Source of the DNA: Schnuerera sp. xch1
GTDB taxonomy: Bacteria > Bacillota > Clostridia > Tissierellales > Tepidimicrobiaceae
Direction: 5' to 3'
NCBI RefSeq assembly: GCF_019931165.1
Contig: NZ_JAIOUP010000014.1
Coordinates: 1-63,782 of the forward strand
DNA length: 63,782 nucleotides
Part shown: positions 34,745-44,550 of the stretch, piece after piece
Layout: each line of letters starts with the position of its first letter
Position numbering within the stretch: position 1 is the first letter of the stretch
Made by a program: the position numbers and the translations under genes
The notes under the pieces: generated by a model
Seen by the model: only the letters and a program-made list of their open reading frames with translations
Told to the model about the DNA's origin: nothing
The model's database searches: none

Positions 34745-34755
34745 GAGGTAGTAAT

Positions 34756-35883
34756 GTGAGTATACAGATTAAAGAAAAGATGAATTCACTTCCTGTAAAA
34801 GCATATAAATGGCTTAAACTGAACCACCTAAAATTAGGAGAAGATATAGGTAAAAGTATAAAGCCATATAACAAGAAATCCTTAAAAGAAGTAAATGACA
34901 AAAATATACTGATCGGGAATATAAATAATGTTATTTCTTTAAATCAATATATGGATAAACTCAATGAACAAGAAAGTGAATACGGAGTTTCCAAAGAATT
35001 AGTTGAATTAGCAGAGAACTTTCATAATACAGGAGTATTTGCTCATGTTCCTAGGAATGTAACAATAGAAGAACCTATAAGGATTGAATATGTATTAGAT
35101 GATGATAATGATGTGGTCATAGATAATAACGTAATAATAGCCTCGGAGAATAGTAAGATAACGGTTGTAATAGATTATTCTACGGCTGAAGATATAGATG
35201 CTTTTCACAATGGAGCCATGAAGATATATGCCAAGGAAGGTTCTAATGTAGACATCATAAAGATACAGAGAATGAATGATAAATCCTACCATTTTGATTC
35301 AAATCTAGCCATTATAGAGTATGGAGCGAATGTAAACTATGTACAAGTGGAATTTGGCAGCAAAAAATCCGTAACAAACTATATTAGCAATTTAAAAGAT
35401 GAAAGTAAATCTTCCATAGATTCAATATATTTGGGAGATAAGGATAGACGGATAGATTTAAACTATTATATGAACCATGTTGGAAGAAAAAGTATAAGTA
35501 ATATTCAAACAAGAGGAGCACTTAAGGATAGAGCTAAAAAAGCTTTCAAAGGGACCATTGATTTTAAACTAGGCTCCAGTAAATCTGAAGGCAGTGAAGA
35601 AGAATATGTGATATTATTTGATAAGGATGTAAAATCACAGGCAGTTCCTTTATTACTATGTACTGAAGATGATGTGAAGGGACAACATGCTGCAAGTGCA
35701 GGGAAAGTAGACGAAGAGAAACTATTCTATATGATGAGTCGAGGATTTGATAAAGAAGAAGCAATGAAGATTATAGTTGAAGCTTCATTTAATCCAATTA
35801 TAGATAAAGTGCCTTTAGATGAATTGAAAACTATAGTTAGGGAAGAGATTCATCATAGATTAGTGACGGAGGGAAATAGATGA
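34756..35883 (+). CDS. sufD: SufD-like Fe-S assembly protein
   Basis: A 375-residue SufD partner of SufB and SufC. It has the beta-helix core (KAFKGTIDFKLG, QAVPLLLCTEDDVKGQHAAS) and the C-terminal KLFYMMSRGFDKEEAMKIIV with the family His/Glu end. GTG start after TAGGAGGTAGTAAT. It overlaps the sufS start by 4 bp. Confidence 0.93.
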   Translation: MSIQIKEKMNSLPVKAYKWLKLNHLKLGEDIGKSIKPYNKKSLKEVNDKNILIGNINNVISLNQYMDKLNEQESEYGVSKELVELAENFHNTGVFAHVPRNVTIEEPIRIEYVLDDDNDVVIDNNVIIASENSKITVVIDYSTAEDIDAFHNGAMKIYAKEGSNVDIIKIQRMNDKSYHFDSNLAIIEYGANVNYVQVEFGSKKSVTNYISNLKDESKSSIDSIYLGDKDRRIDLNYYMNHVGRKSISNIQTRGALKDRAKKAFKGTIDFKLGSSKSEGSEEEYVILFDKDVKSQAVPLLLCTEDDVKGQHAASAGKVDEEKLFYMMSRGFDKEEAMKIIVEASFNPIIDKVPLDELKTIVREEIHHRLVTEGNR

Positions 35884-37118
35884 AAAAATTTGATGTAAAA
35901 CAAATAAGAAAAGATTTTCCAACTCTTTCACAAAAGGTCAATGGAAAACCACTAGTTTATTTGGACAATGCAGCTACAACCCATAAACCAAATTTTGTAT
36001 TGGATGCAATGATAGATTACTATGAAAAACACAATGCAAATCCCAATAGGGGAGCTCATTATCTTGGAGTTTCTGCCACTGAATTATATGAAAATGCAAG
36101 AGAAAAGGTAAGAGAATTTATTAATGCCAAATCTAATAAGGAGATAATATTTACGAGAAATGCTACAGAATCACTTAATTTAATAGCCTATTCCTATGGG
36201 ATGAAATATGTAGAAGAAGATGATGAAATAGTAGTATGTATATCAGAACACCATAGTAATATAGTGCCTTGGCAGAAAATTGCTAATTTGAAGAAAGCTA
36301 AGTTAAAATTCATATATCTAAATGAAGATTATAGACTGAATATGGATGAAGTGTACACAAAGATTACAGATAAAACCAAAATAGTAGGGATAGCTCAAAT
36401 GTCAAATGTTTTAGGTACAGTATATCCTGTTAAGCAGATTGTGGAATATGCTCATTCTAAAGGGGCTATAACAATTATAGATGGAGCTCAGAGTGCTCCT
36501 CATATAAAAATAGATGTTATAGATATAAATACTGATTTCCTTGTCTTTTCAGGGCATAAGATGTTAGGACCAATGGGCATAGGGGTATTATACGGAAAAG
36601 AAGAACTGTTAGAAGAGATGCCACCTTTTTTAATGGGTGGAGATATGATTGAATATGTAGAAGAACAGAATACAACATTTGCAGAACTGCCTCATAGATT
36701 TGAAGCAGGTACACCTAATGTGGAAGGTGCAGTAGGTTTGACAGCTGCAATCGACTATATAGAGGAAATAGGACTTGACAACATAAATACACATGGGCAT
36801 AAGTTAACATCCTATGCATTAGAAAAATTGATGGCTATTCCATATGTAAAAATATATGGACCTAAGGATTTAGATAATAGAGGAGCTGTAATATCCTTTA
36901 GTGTAGAAGGCTGTCACCCTCATGATGTATCTACAATTGTTGATACCTATGGTGTGGCACTGCGTGCAGGACATCACTGTGCTCAGCCTTTAATGAAATA
37001 TCTGAATGCCCCTGCAACATCAAGAATTAGTTTTTACATTTACAATACCAAATCAGAAATAGATATCTTTATAGATAGTTTAAAGAATGTAAGGAAGTGG
37101 TTAGGTTATGGATCTTAA
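35880..37118 (+). CDS. sufS: Cysteine desulfurase SufS
   Basis: PLP enzyme that takes sulphur from cysteine for Fe-S clusters, 412 residues. Key residues: PLP Lys in FSGHKMLGPMGIGVLYG, His in SEHHSNIVPW, persulfide Cys in RAGHHCAQPLM. The group-II spacing of the catalytic Cys fits SufS. It overlaps sufD by 4 bp and sufU by 11 bp, showing tight coupling. Confidence 0.97.
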   Translation: MKKFDVKQIRKDFPTLSQKVNGKPLVYLDNAATTHKPNFVLDAMIDYYEKHNANPNRGAHYLGVSATELYENAREKVREFINAKSNKEIIFTRNATESLNLIAYSYGMKYVEEDDEIVVCISEHHSNIVPWQKIANLKKAKLKFIYLNEDYRLNMDEVYTKITDKTKIVGIAQMSNVLGTVYPVKQIVEYAHSKGAITIIDGAQSAPHIKIDVIDINTDFLVFSGHKMLGPMGIGVLYGKEELLEEMPPFLMGGDMIEYVEEQNTTFAELPHRFEAGTPNVEGAVGLTAAIDYIEEIGLDNINTHGHKLTSYALEKLMAIPYVKIYGPKDLDNRGAVISFSVEGCHPHDVSTIVDTYGVALRAGHHCAQPLMKYLNAPATSRISFYIYNTKSEIDIFIDSLKNVRKWLGYGS

Positions 37119-37536
37119 TCAGTTATATACAGAATTAATATTAGAGCATAGTCAGAGCGGACACAACAAGAGACACTTAAATTCTGCTGATTGCACCCAA
37201 AGAGGGCATAATCCAAGCTGTGGAGACGATATAACACTGGAATTAAAATGTGATGGCGATAAAATTGAAGAAGCCTCATTCACAGGAAGCGGATGTGCCA
37301 TATCTCAAGCTTCAACTTCAATGATGATAGACTTAATCACAGGTAAAACTCTAGAAGAAGCTCTAGAATTAGCAGGGAAATTCATATCCATGATAAAAAA
37401 GGAAATAACAGATGAAGAAGAACTTGAAGTCCTAGAAGATTCCATAGTCTTCAAAAATATTTCAAACATGCCAGCAAGAGTAAAATGCGCAGTACTATCA
37501 TGGCATACATTAAAAGAAGCAGTAGGTAAGCAATAA
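37108..37536 (+). CDS. sufU: SufU, sulphur-transfer zinc protein
   Basis: A 142-residue zinc-dependent sulphur acceptor that takes the persulfide from SufS. Zinc and acceptor positions: Cys in NPSCGDDITL, Cys in FTGSGCAISQAST, Cys in VKCAVLSWHTL, with Asp in SCGDD. Normal length for Gram-positive SufU. ATG lies inside the sufS end. Closes the sufCBDSU operon. Confidence 0.96.
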   Translation: MDLNQLYTELILEHSQSGHNKRHLNSADCTQRGHNPSCGDDITLELKCDGDKIEEASFTGSGCAISQASTSMMIDLITGKTLEEALELAGKFISMIKKEITDEEELEVLEDSIVFKNISNMPARVKCAVLSWHTLKEAVGKQ

Positions 37537-37557
37537 AAGGGAATGATTTTTGTGGGA

Positions 37558-37591
37558 CGCCTTGCCTCTTGATTTAGTAAGAGGCAAGGCG
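37558..37591. repeat. GC-rich perfect hairpin after sufU
   Basis: A 13-bp perfect stem, CGCCTTGCCTCTT / AAGAGGCAAGGCG, loop of 8, follows the sufU stop by about 20 bp. No T-run follows, so it is a weak terminator or an unrelated palindrome. The stretch 37592-37798 beyond it holds a possible promoter-like TATAAT at about 37668 but no gene. Confidence 0.55.
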
Positions 37592-37798
37592 ATCAGCATT
37601 TTACGAAGCATGACAGTTTCATTATCCTATTTTGTTTATTTAATTCAATTTATACATACCATATGTTATAATATATATGTTGTCTTAACACATTTTTTTG
37701 TTTCTAAAGACGTTCATATATATCTATTCTATTTTTTATATAATTTTCACTTTACTATTGATAAGATTTCACATAACATTAGAAAGGAGCTGATATAT

Positions 37799-39292
37799 TT
37801 GAATTTATTGTTCAATAAATTTAAAGAGGTATTGCTGTCAGTACTACCTATAAGTTTATTTGTAATTATACTTAGTTTTACTTTAATTCCTATAGAAGCT
37901 GAGGTACTTGTTAGATTTATAATAGGTGCTATATTAATTATAATTGGACTCGGGATTTTTCTATTTGGAGTTGATATTGGTATAAGTCCAATAGGAAATC
38001 TAATGGGTGAAACAATAGCAAAAAGTAATAAAGTAAATATAGTAGGAATACTTGGGCTTGTTTTAGGATTACTAATAACAATAGCAGAGCCCGATCTTCA
38101 GATACTTGCTAATCAAGTAAATGATGCAACTGGAGGAATAATACCGGCATATTCAATCATCATTGTGGTATCTATTGGAGTAGGTGCCATGGTATCTATA
38201 GGATTGATTAGAATATTATTTGAAAAACCATTAAACAGGGTATTTACTATACTATACTTTATAATATTTATTTTAGGATTACAGGTTTCAGAAGAGTTTT
38301 TAGCTATTTCAGTCGATGCATCAGGAGCAACTACAGGAGCCATGACTACACCATTTATTTTAGCTTTGGCATTAGGTGTTGCTCAGCTAAAAGGTGGAAA
38401 AACATCAGAAGAGGATAGTTTTGGATTAGTTGGTATTGCATCGACAGGTCCAATTATTGCTGTAATGATGATGAGTATATTATCAGGTGTAGCCGATATA
38501 CAAGGTGAAGCTGAAACGTTTGTGTTACATGCTGGAATTTTAGGACCATACCTAGAAGAATTTCCAAAGCTAATGAGAGAATCTGTTATAACATTATTAC
38601 CCATTTTATTATTGTTTTTAATTTTTAATGCGGTTAAATTTAAATTAAATAGAAAAAATATGAATAAGATACTAAAAGGACTTCTATATACATATCTTGG
38701 ATTAGTATTATTTTTAGTCGGAGTCAATGCAGGATTTATGGAAGTAGGGAGAGTGATTGGATACGGTATAGCAAGTCTTGAATTTAATTGGATATTGCCA
38801 ATTGTTGGATTTTTACTAGGTATGATGGTTGTACTTGCTGAACCAGCAGTATATGTATTAACAGAGCAGGTAGAGGATGTAACATCAGGACATATCAGAA
38901 AGAAGATTATCTTAGGAGCATTATCCATTGGAATTGCATTTGCAGTATCTATGTCCATGTTAAGAATAATGATACCAGAGTTGAAACTATGGCATTTTCT
39001 ATTGCCAGGATTTGCAATAGCTATATTATTAAGTTATAAAATTCCTCCTATTTTTGTTGGTATAGCATTTGACTCTGGAGGAGTTGCATCAGGACCAATG
39101 ACCGCCACGTTTATATTAGCTTTTGCACAGGGAGCTGCCGAAGCTATTCCAACAGCAAATGTGTTAATAGATGGATTTGGTGTTATAGCAATGGTTGCTA
39201 TGACTCCATTAGTAGCAATACAAATACTTGGATTTATATTTAAAATAAAGGCAGAAAAAGGAGGTATTCATATAAATGGATCATCCAAATAG
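37799..39292 (+). CDS. DUF1538-family integral membrane protein with internal duplication
   Basis: A 497-residue protein of unknown function with about 14 hydrophobic segments. Two homologous halves: AEPDLQILANQV + DATGG in the first versus AEPAVYVLTEQV + DVTSG in the second; DASGATTGAMTTPFILAL versus DSGGVASGPMTATFILAF. Such an internal repeat is typical of secondary transporters. I use TTG 37799 with AAAGGAGC upstream; the ORF extends to 37550, but that part is AT-rich and lacks a ribosome site. It overlaps a tandem PII-like gene by 17 bp. Confidence 0.85.
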   Translation: MNLLFNKFKEVLLSVLPISLFVIILSFTLIPIEAEVLVRFIIGAILIIIGLGIFLFGVDIGISPIGNLMGETIAKSNKVNIVGILGLVLGLLITIAEPDLQILANQVNDATGGIIPAYSIIIVVSIGVGAMVSIGLIRILFEKPLNRVFTILYFIIFILGLQVSEEFLAISVDASGATTGAMTTPFILALALGVAQLKGGKTSEEDSFGLVGIASTGPIIAVMMMSILSGVADIQGEAETFVLHAGILGPYLEEFPKLMRESVITLLPILLLFLIFNAVKFKLNRKNMNKILKGLLYTYLGLVLFLVGVNAGFMEVGRVIGYGIASLEFNWILPIVGFLLGMMVVLAEPAVYVLTEQVEDVTSGHIRKKIILGALSIGIAFAVSMSMLRIMIPELKLWHFLLPGFAIAILLSYKIPPIFVGIAFDSGGVASGPMTATFILAFAQGAAEAIPTANVLIDGFGVIAMVAMTPLVAIQILGFIFKIKAEKGGIHINGSSK

Positions 39293-39941
39293 AAAGTTTT
39301 CATTATTTTGTTCAATTGTGGATTTTGGAAAAGGAGATAAAATTTTACAGGAATCTAGAAAACTAGGTGCGACTGGAGGAACTTTCATATTAGGAAAAGG
39401 GACAATTAAGAATCCATTGTTAAACTTTTTAGGTCTTGATGAGATGAGAAGAGAGATACTCATTATGGCAATCGATCAAAATTTAGAAGAAACTTTTCAT
39501 GATGAATTGACAAAAAAGTTTTGTTTCCATAAGCCTAATCACGGCATAGCTTTTTCTATGCCAATAAAATATTTGTTAGGAATGAGAGAATATGAATATA
39601 TACTAAAAGCTGAAAAGAGAGGTGTAAATAATATGGGTTACGAAGCCATATTCATAATAGTGGATAAAGGAGTATCTGATGATGTTATAGAGGCGGCAAA
39701 ATCTGCTGGTTCAACAGGAGGTACAGTGATTCATGGAAGAGGAGCTGGGTCTAAAGAAAAAGCGAAGCTATTCAATATAGAAATAGAGCCAGAAAAAGAA
39801 ATCATATTAATTCTATCAGAAGTCAAAAATACAGATTCAATAGTAAATGCCATTAAAGAAAAAATTGATATTGATAAGCCAGGAAAAGGCATCATATTCG
39901 TACTGGATGTTAATAGAACATCAGGAGTGTTTAAAGAATAG
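39276..39941 (+). CDS. Tandem PII-like (GlnB-superfamily) regulatory protein
   Basis: A 221-residue soluble protein with two PII-type ferredoxin-like repeats: repeat 1 with GATGGTFILGKGT and repeat 2 with GSTGGTVIHGRGAG, the glycine-rich B-loop pattern of GlnB/GlnK-like proteins. No canonical T-loop Tyr uridylylation site is obvious. The ATG lies inside the DUF1538 3' end after AAAGGAGGT, so the two are made together. PII-like proteins often gate the transporter encoded next door (GlnK/AmtB, SbtB/SbtA). The ligand is unknown. Confidence 0.82.
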   Translation: MDHPNRKFSLFCSIVDFGKGDKILQESRKLGATGGTFILGKGTIKNPLLNFLGLDEMRREILIMAIDQNLEETFHDELTKKFCFHKPNHGIAFSMPIKYLLGMREYEYILKAEKRGVNNMGYEAIFIIVDKGVSDDVIEAAKSAGSTGGTVIHGRGAGSKEKAKLFNIEIEPEKEIILILSEVKNTDSIVNAIKEKIDIDKPGKGIIFVLDVNRTSGVFKE

Positions 39942-39974
39942 AAAGGAAAGTCCTTTTAAGAGGATTTTCCTTTT
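39942..39974. terminator. Terminator between PII-like and methyltransferase genes
   Basis: AAAGGAAAGTCCT / AGGATTTTCCTTT (two mismatches or wobbles) followed by TTTTTATTTAA, shared by the convergent genes. The methyltransferase stop overlaps its right end. Confidence 0.75.
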
Positions 39975-40558
39975 TATTTAACAGGCGAGGCTGAAAATAT
40001 AATTTTGTTATAGAATAGTAGTTGATTACATCTTCTTATAGATTTTATTTCATAATTAGCATTCCTAAATATATCTAAATATTCATGTTCATATCTTATA
40101 TATTTTCCCCTATCAAAATTGGACATATACCAGTTAGGTAAATGAGCATCTTTATAAAAGCATGGTTCTGCAGTTATTACGCTACCATCAGGTTTTAATA
40201 TATTTTGAAAGCTCTTTAGATAATTTAATAGTGATTCAGTAGGTATATGATGAAGTACTGACAAAATTAGAATACAATCAATGGAGTTTTCTGGTATAGG
40301 AAGTTGAGCATCTTGAACTCCCATAAAATTATGATTAGGATATAATTTTTTAGCATACTCAATTCTTCTATTGTCACAGTCAACTCCAAGATAATATTTT
40401 GGTTCAAATAAATGTGAAGCAGAGCCAATACCGCACCCAAAATCAAGAACATTTTTTCCTTCAAACTCAAAGTAATCTTGAAATAATGTATTATAGAATA
40501 TATTCGAAAACCATTTAGGTCTAATAAAATAATGATATAGTCTTGGAGATAATTCCAT
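39974..40558 (-). CDS. Class I SAM-dependent methyltransferase
   Basis: A 194-residue methyltransferase with the SAM-binding motif I VLDFGCGIGSASHLF, motif II acidic residue in YYLGVDCDNRRI, and LPIPENSIDCILILSVLHHI (motif IV). Similar to type 11 methyltransferases acting on small molecules or lipids. GGAGG is about 10 bp upstream of ATG. No operon partner; substrate is unknown. Confidence 0.85.
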   Translation of the reverse strand: MELSPRLYHYFIRPKWFSNIFYNTLFQDYFEFEGKNVLDFGCGIGSASHLFEPKYYLGVDCDNRRIEYAKKLYPNHNFMGVQDAQLPIPENSIDCILILSVLHHIPTESLLNYLKSFQNILKPDGSVITAEPCFYKDAHLPNWYMSNFDRGKYIRYEHEYLDIFRNANYEIKSIRRCNQLLFYNKIIFSASPVK

Positions 40559-40734
40559 ATATGCTAAACCTCCATTTCAAAATATGATACGCAATCTAGT
40601 TTTTCCTTATTTCTAGTATTTATAATTAAATTATTATGGTTAGAGAGTAAAAAGGAATCCTTATAATTTTGGAATATTGATAATAGGTACGGGTAGAATA
40701 GAACTAAGAATAAAAATAGAAAGGATATGGCAAA

Positions 40735-42528
40735 ATGAGCGGAGATAAAAATAAAAATCCGAATGAATTGATCTATCAAAAATCCCCCTATTTACTGCAA
40801 CATGCTTACAATCCAGTTAAATGGTATCCATGGGGAGAGGAAGCCTTAGATAGAGCTAAGAAAGAAGATAAACCTATATTTTTATCCATAGGATATTCTA
40901 CTTGTAGATGGTGTCATAATATGAACAGAGAATCATTTCAAGATGAAGAAGTAGCAGAAATATTGAACAGTCATTTCATACCTATAAAGGTAGATAGAGA
41001 AGAAAGACCAGATATTGACAAGGTATATATAACTTTTTCAGAAGCCATGACAGGAAGCGCTGGTTGGCCTCTAAATCTATTGTTAACACCTGAAAAGGAG
41101 CCTTTCTTTGCCGGGACATATTTTCCTAAAAGGTCAGAAAGAGGTCTCACAGGATTGATTGATTTATTAACAAAGGTAAAGAATTTGTGGCAAGATAAGA
41201 AACAAGAGATAATTAAAGACAGTAACCAAATAGTAAGGGAAGTGAATTCAAGGTATAATATATTATCTGAAGGAAACTTAGATGGCGATATATTAAAAAA
41301 GACAAAAGATGAGTTAGAAAGTATATTTGATGAAAACAATGGTGGATTTTCACGACGACCCAAATTCCCGTTACCTCAATACGTCTTATTTTTATTACAA
41401 TATGGGCAAAGTGTAGATGATAATAAGGCTTTGTATATGGCTGAAACTACTTTGAAGAGCATGTACAAGGGAGGAATATTTGATCACGTTGGTTTTGGTT
41501 TCTATAGGTATTCAGTAGATGAAAAGTGGCTTGTACCTCATTTTGAGAAGATGTTGTATGACAATGCTCTTCTTGGAATTGCATATACTAAAGCATATGA
41601 AATAACAAAAAAATCACTATATAGAGACGTCGCAGAGAAGATATTTAAATTTGTATTAAAAGAACTTACATCTGACAAAGGTGGATTTTATTCTGCATTG
41701 GATGCAGAAAGTGAAGGGGAAGAGGGCAAATATTATATATTTGAATATGATGAAGTAATAAGTCTTTTAGGAGAAGAACTTGGGGAATTTTATTGTGATA
41801 ATTATGATATAACAGACGAAGGGAATTTTGAAGGAAAGAATATTCCAAATTTGATAGATAAAGATTTAGATTCCATAAGTGAAGAGAATAAGAATAGATT
41901 AGACAGCCTAAGGGATATGTTACTTACTTACAGGGAGAAAAGAACAAAACCTCACAGAGATGAAAAAATACTTACATCATGGAATGGGCTTATGATAGCA
42001 GCCTTAGCTTATGGTGGTAAAGTAATGGATAACAATATATTTACAAATAAAGCAAAGGAAGCTGCAGATTTTATAATAGCTAATTCTGTAGATGAAGATG
42101 GACATCTATTGTCCACACATATAGGAGGAGAAAGCTATAATTATGGTTTTCTAGAAGATTATGCCTTTTTCACATTTGGATTATTATCGTTATATGATGT
42201 AACAAAAGATGAAGCTTATTTTAAAATAGGTAAAAATTTAGCATATGATATGATAGAACTATTTTTAGATGAAAAAGATGGAGGAATGTTTTATTACAGT
42301 GATATTTCAGAGGAACTTATACTTAGACCAAAGGATATTTATGATGGAGCAATACCTTCAGGAAATTCATTTGCTATTTTAGTTTTGAGCAAATTATATC
42401 GCATTACAAAAGATGAAAACATCTATGAAAAATATCAAAATTTAATTCATTCATTTGGTGAAAATATCAATAAAAGACCTAGTTCATATGTTTATTCAAT
42501 TTTAGCATTATTAAATTTCAATTTATAA
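40735..42528 (+). CDS. DUF255/YyaL-type protein (thioredoxin-like + glycosidase-like domains)
   Basis: A 597-residue protein. N-terminal thioredoxin-fold domain (about 1-160), with CxxC-like [42 protein letters not shown]; then an alpha/alpha barrel (about 200-590) with [30 protein letters not shown] and DGAIPSGNS. The family (spermatogenesis-associated protein 20-like) is widespread, function unclear. It is shorter than the usual 670-700 residues. AAAGGATATGGCAAA precedes the ATG. Confidence 0.85.
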   Translation: MSGDKNKNPNELIYQKSPYLLQHAYNPVKWYPWGEEALDRAKKEDKPIFLSIGYSTCRWCHNMNRESFQDEEVAEILNSHFIPIKVDREERPDIDKVYITFSEAMTGSAGWPLNLLLTPEKEPFFAGTYFPKRSERGLTGLIDLLTKVKNLWQDKKQEIIKDSNQIVREVNSRYNILSEGNLDGDILKKTKDELESIFDENNGGFSRRPKFPLPQYVLFLLQYGQSVDDNKALYMAETTLKSMYKGGIFDHVGFGFYRYSVDEKWLVPHFEKMLYDNALLGIAYTKAYEITKKSLYRDVAEKIFKFVLKELTSDKGGFYSALDAESEGEEGKYYIFEYDEVISLLGEELGEFYCDNYDITDEGNFEGKNIPNLIDKDLDSISEENKNRLDSLRDMLLTYREKRTKPHRDEKILTSWNGLMIAALAYGGKVMDNNIFTNKAKEAADFIIANSVDEDGHLLSTHIGGESYNYGFLEDYAFFTFGLLSLYDVTKDEAYFKIGKNLAYDMIELFLDEKDGGMFYYSDISEELILRPKDIYDGAIPSGNSFAILVLSKLYRITKDENIYEKYQNLIHSFGENINKRPSSYVYSILALLNFNL

Positions 42529-42594
42529 ATTTTGATAGAAATGTTTCAATTTAAAAAAAATGTGGTATAATTAATTATAATATATTTATATATT

Positions 42595-42866
42595 AAAAGC
42601 TGTGAGATGGTAAAGTAGAATGTAGGAAGTAACACAGAGAGGATTCTAAATGGTGAGATGAATCTATACTGAATATATTTGAAGTGCACCATTGAGCTTT
42701 TGGTCGAAATACAAGTAGACTAAAACGGTAGTTCCCGTTACAGAACTAGAGTATGCTAGTACTCGAAAAAGATAGGACTATATTGTCCTAAACAGAGTGG
42801 AACCGCGAAAGTTAACCTTTTGCCTCTGTATAGTGATATACATGAGGTAAAGGGTTTTTTTATTTT
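42595..42866 (+). promoter_or_regulatory. T-box riboswitch, specifier TGC (Cys), controls cysK-cysE
   Basis: Leader of about 270 nt. Stem I begins near 42595. The specifier loop reads GAAG-TGC-ACC, with TGC (Cys) at 42685-42687. The T-box core AGAGTGGAACCGCG is at 42794-42807. The terminator is AACCTTTTGCCTCTGTAT / ATACATGAGGTAAAGGGTT (42814-42855) followed by T8. Uncharged tRNA-Cys would bind and permit antitermination, so cysteine biosynthesis is turned on when Cys-tRNA runs low. This agrees with the cysK and cysE genes downstream. A tRNA-Cys gene is itself in this window. Confidence 0.93.
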
Positions 42867-42976
42867 GCTAATTTGAGCATAATATATTATATCCATTTAA
42901 TCATAAGCTTTTATTTTAATTGAATTATTATGAAATTATTAAGTAACAAAAATTAATATATATGGAGGTAATAGTA

Positions 42977-43894
42977 GTGAAATATAACAATATTTATGAA
43001 ACCATAGGTAGAACACCATTGGTTAAATTAAATAATATAACTACAGAAGATATGGCGGATATATATGTAAAGATAGAATCATTTAATCCCGGAGGAAGTG
43101 TCAAAGATAGGGCAGCATTGTATATGATAAAAGATGCTGAAGAAAAGGGTGTTCTTAAAGAAGATAGCACCATTATAGAACCAACTAGTGGAAACACTGG
43201 TATAGCTCTAGCTATGATAGGAGCATCAAAAGGATATAAGGTAATAATAGTAATGCCAGATTCTATGAGTATAGAAAGAAGAAAACTGATGAAAGCTTAT
43301 GGTGCAGATTTAATTCTTACGGAAGGAAAACTTGGAATGCAAGGCGCAGTAGATAAAGCCAAAGAGCTTGCAGATAAAAATGGATATTTTATGCCAGGTC
43401 AATTTGATAATTTAAGCAATGTAAAAGCTCACTATGAAACTACGGCAGTAGAAATATTGGAGGATATGAATAAAAATGTAGATGCTTTTGTAGCAGGTGT
43501 AGGAACAGGAGGGACTATATCAGGAATAGGCAAGAAGTTAAAAGAGGTAAATCCTAATACACTAATAGTTGCAGTAGAACCAAGTAAATCTCCAATAATA
43601 TCTGGAGGTCAGCCGGGTAGTCATGGAATACAAGGAATAGGAGCTAATTTTATACCAAGTATATTAGATAGAGATATAATTGATGAGATAATTAAAATGG
43701 AAGATGAGGACGCATTATCCCAAGCTAGAATAGTTGGAGATAAAGAAGGAATTTTCTGTGGAATATCTTCAGGTTCAAATATAAAGGCTGCAATGATGAT
43801 TGCAAAGAGATTAGGTAAAGGTAAGAAAGTTGTAACAGTACTTCCTGATACAGGAGAAAGATACCTATCTACAGCTTTATTCAATAAGGAGTGA
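42977..43894 (+). CDS. cysK: Cysteine synthase A (O-acetylserine thiol-lyase)
   Basis: PLP enzyme converting O-acetylserine and sulphide into cysteine, 305 residues. PLP Lys in [13 protein letters not shown]; substrate/PLP phosphate loops EPTSGNTG and [14 protein letters not shown]-terminal [12 protein letters not shown] use GTG 42977 with ATGGAGGT upstream. It is the first gene after the Cys T-box, 5 bp before cysE. Confidence 0.96.
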   Translation: MKYNNIYETIGRTPLVKLNNITTEDMADIYVKIESFNPGGSVKDRAALYMIKDAEEKGVLKEDSTIIEPTSGNTGIALAMIGASKGYKVIIVMPDSMSIERRKLMKAYGADLILTEGKLGMQGAVDKAKELADKNGYFMPGQFDNLSNVKAHYETTAVEILEDMNKNVDAFVAGVGTGGTISGIGKKLKEVNPNTLIVAVEPSKSPIISGGQPGSHGIQGIGANFIPSILDRDIIDEIIKMEDEDALSQARIVGDKEGIFCGISSGSNIKAAMMIAKRLGKGKKVVTVLPDTGERYLSTALFNKE

Positions 43895-43899
43895 TATTA

Positions 43900-44445
43900 A
43901 TGTTTAAGATTATAAAAGAGGAAGCAAAAAATATATTAGAAAAGGATCCAGCGGCAAAAAATATGTTTGAAGCTATTTTTTGTTATCCTTGTCTAAAAGC
44001 AATAATATATCATAGATTATGCCATAGGCTTTATAACAAGAAGAGATTTATATTGGCAAGGATTATTTCTCAAATAGCAAGAAGAAAAACAGGAATAGAA
44101 ATACATCCAGGTGCTAAAATAGGGAAAAATTTCTTTATAGATCATGGTATGGGAGTAGTAATAGGGGAGACTGCAGAAGTTGGAGACAATGTAACAATGT
44201 ATCATGGAGTAACCCTAGGAGGACTTGGTGGAGATCCTAATTCCAAACGTCATCCTACCGTAGAAGATAATGTGATGATAGGTTCAGGAGCTAAAATACT
44301 AGGTCCAATAACCATAGGAAGAGGTGCAAAGATAGGGGCTAATGCAGTAGTATTGGACGATATACCTCCATATACCACTGCTGTAGGTATGCCTGCCAAG
44401 GTAGTAAAAAACAACAGAGATGACAATTTGATGTATGTGATATAA
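43900..44445 (+). CDS. cysE: Serine O-acetyltransferase (short type)
   Basis: Acetylates serine to O-acetylserine for CysK, 181 residues. Left-handed beta-helix of hexapeptide repeats with [39 protein letters not shown] and [20 protein letters not shown]; catalytic His in FIDHGMG and YHG. The N-terminal helical domain is short, as in other Firmicutes. ATG 43900 with AAGGAG upstream; starts just after cysK. Confidence 0.95.
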   Translation: MFKIIKEEAKNILEKDPAAKNMFEAIFCYPCLKAIIYHRLCHRLYNKKRFILARIISQIARRKTGIEIHPGAKIGKNFFIDHGMGVVIGETAEVGDNVTMYHGVTLGGLGGDPNSKRHPTVEDNVMIGSGAKILGPITIGRGAKIGANAVVLDDIPPYTTAVGMPAKVVKNNRDDNLMYVI

Positions 44446-44550
44446 AAGAAATACTAAAATAGACATTTTCATAATTGCTCTGGATATGGTATTATTATAT
44501 AGTATAAAAATATCAATAATAAAATTAAATAAATTTTAGGGAGTGGTTTT

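Noticed and set aside
37550-37798. 83-codon N-terminal extension of the DUF1538 gene
   Set aside because: Crosses the GC-rich hairpin, has no ribosome site and its residues are unlike the family; TTG 37799 has AAAGGAGC.
38383-38958. 191-codon minus-strand ORF within DUF1538
   Set aside because: Antisense shadow; the sense frame shows internal repeats.
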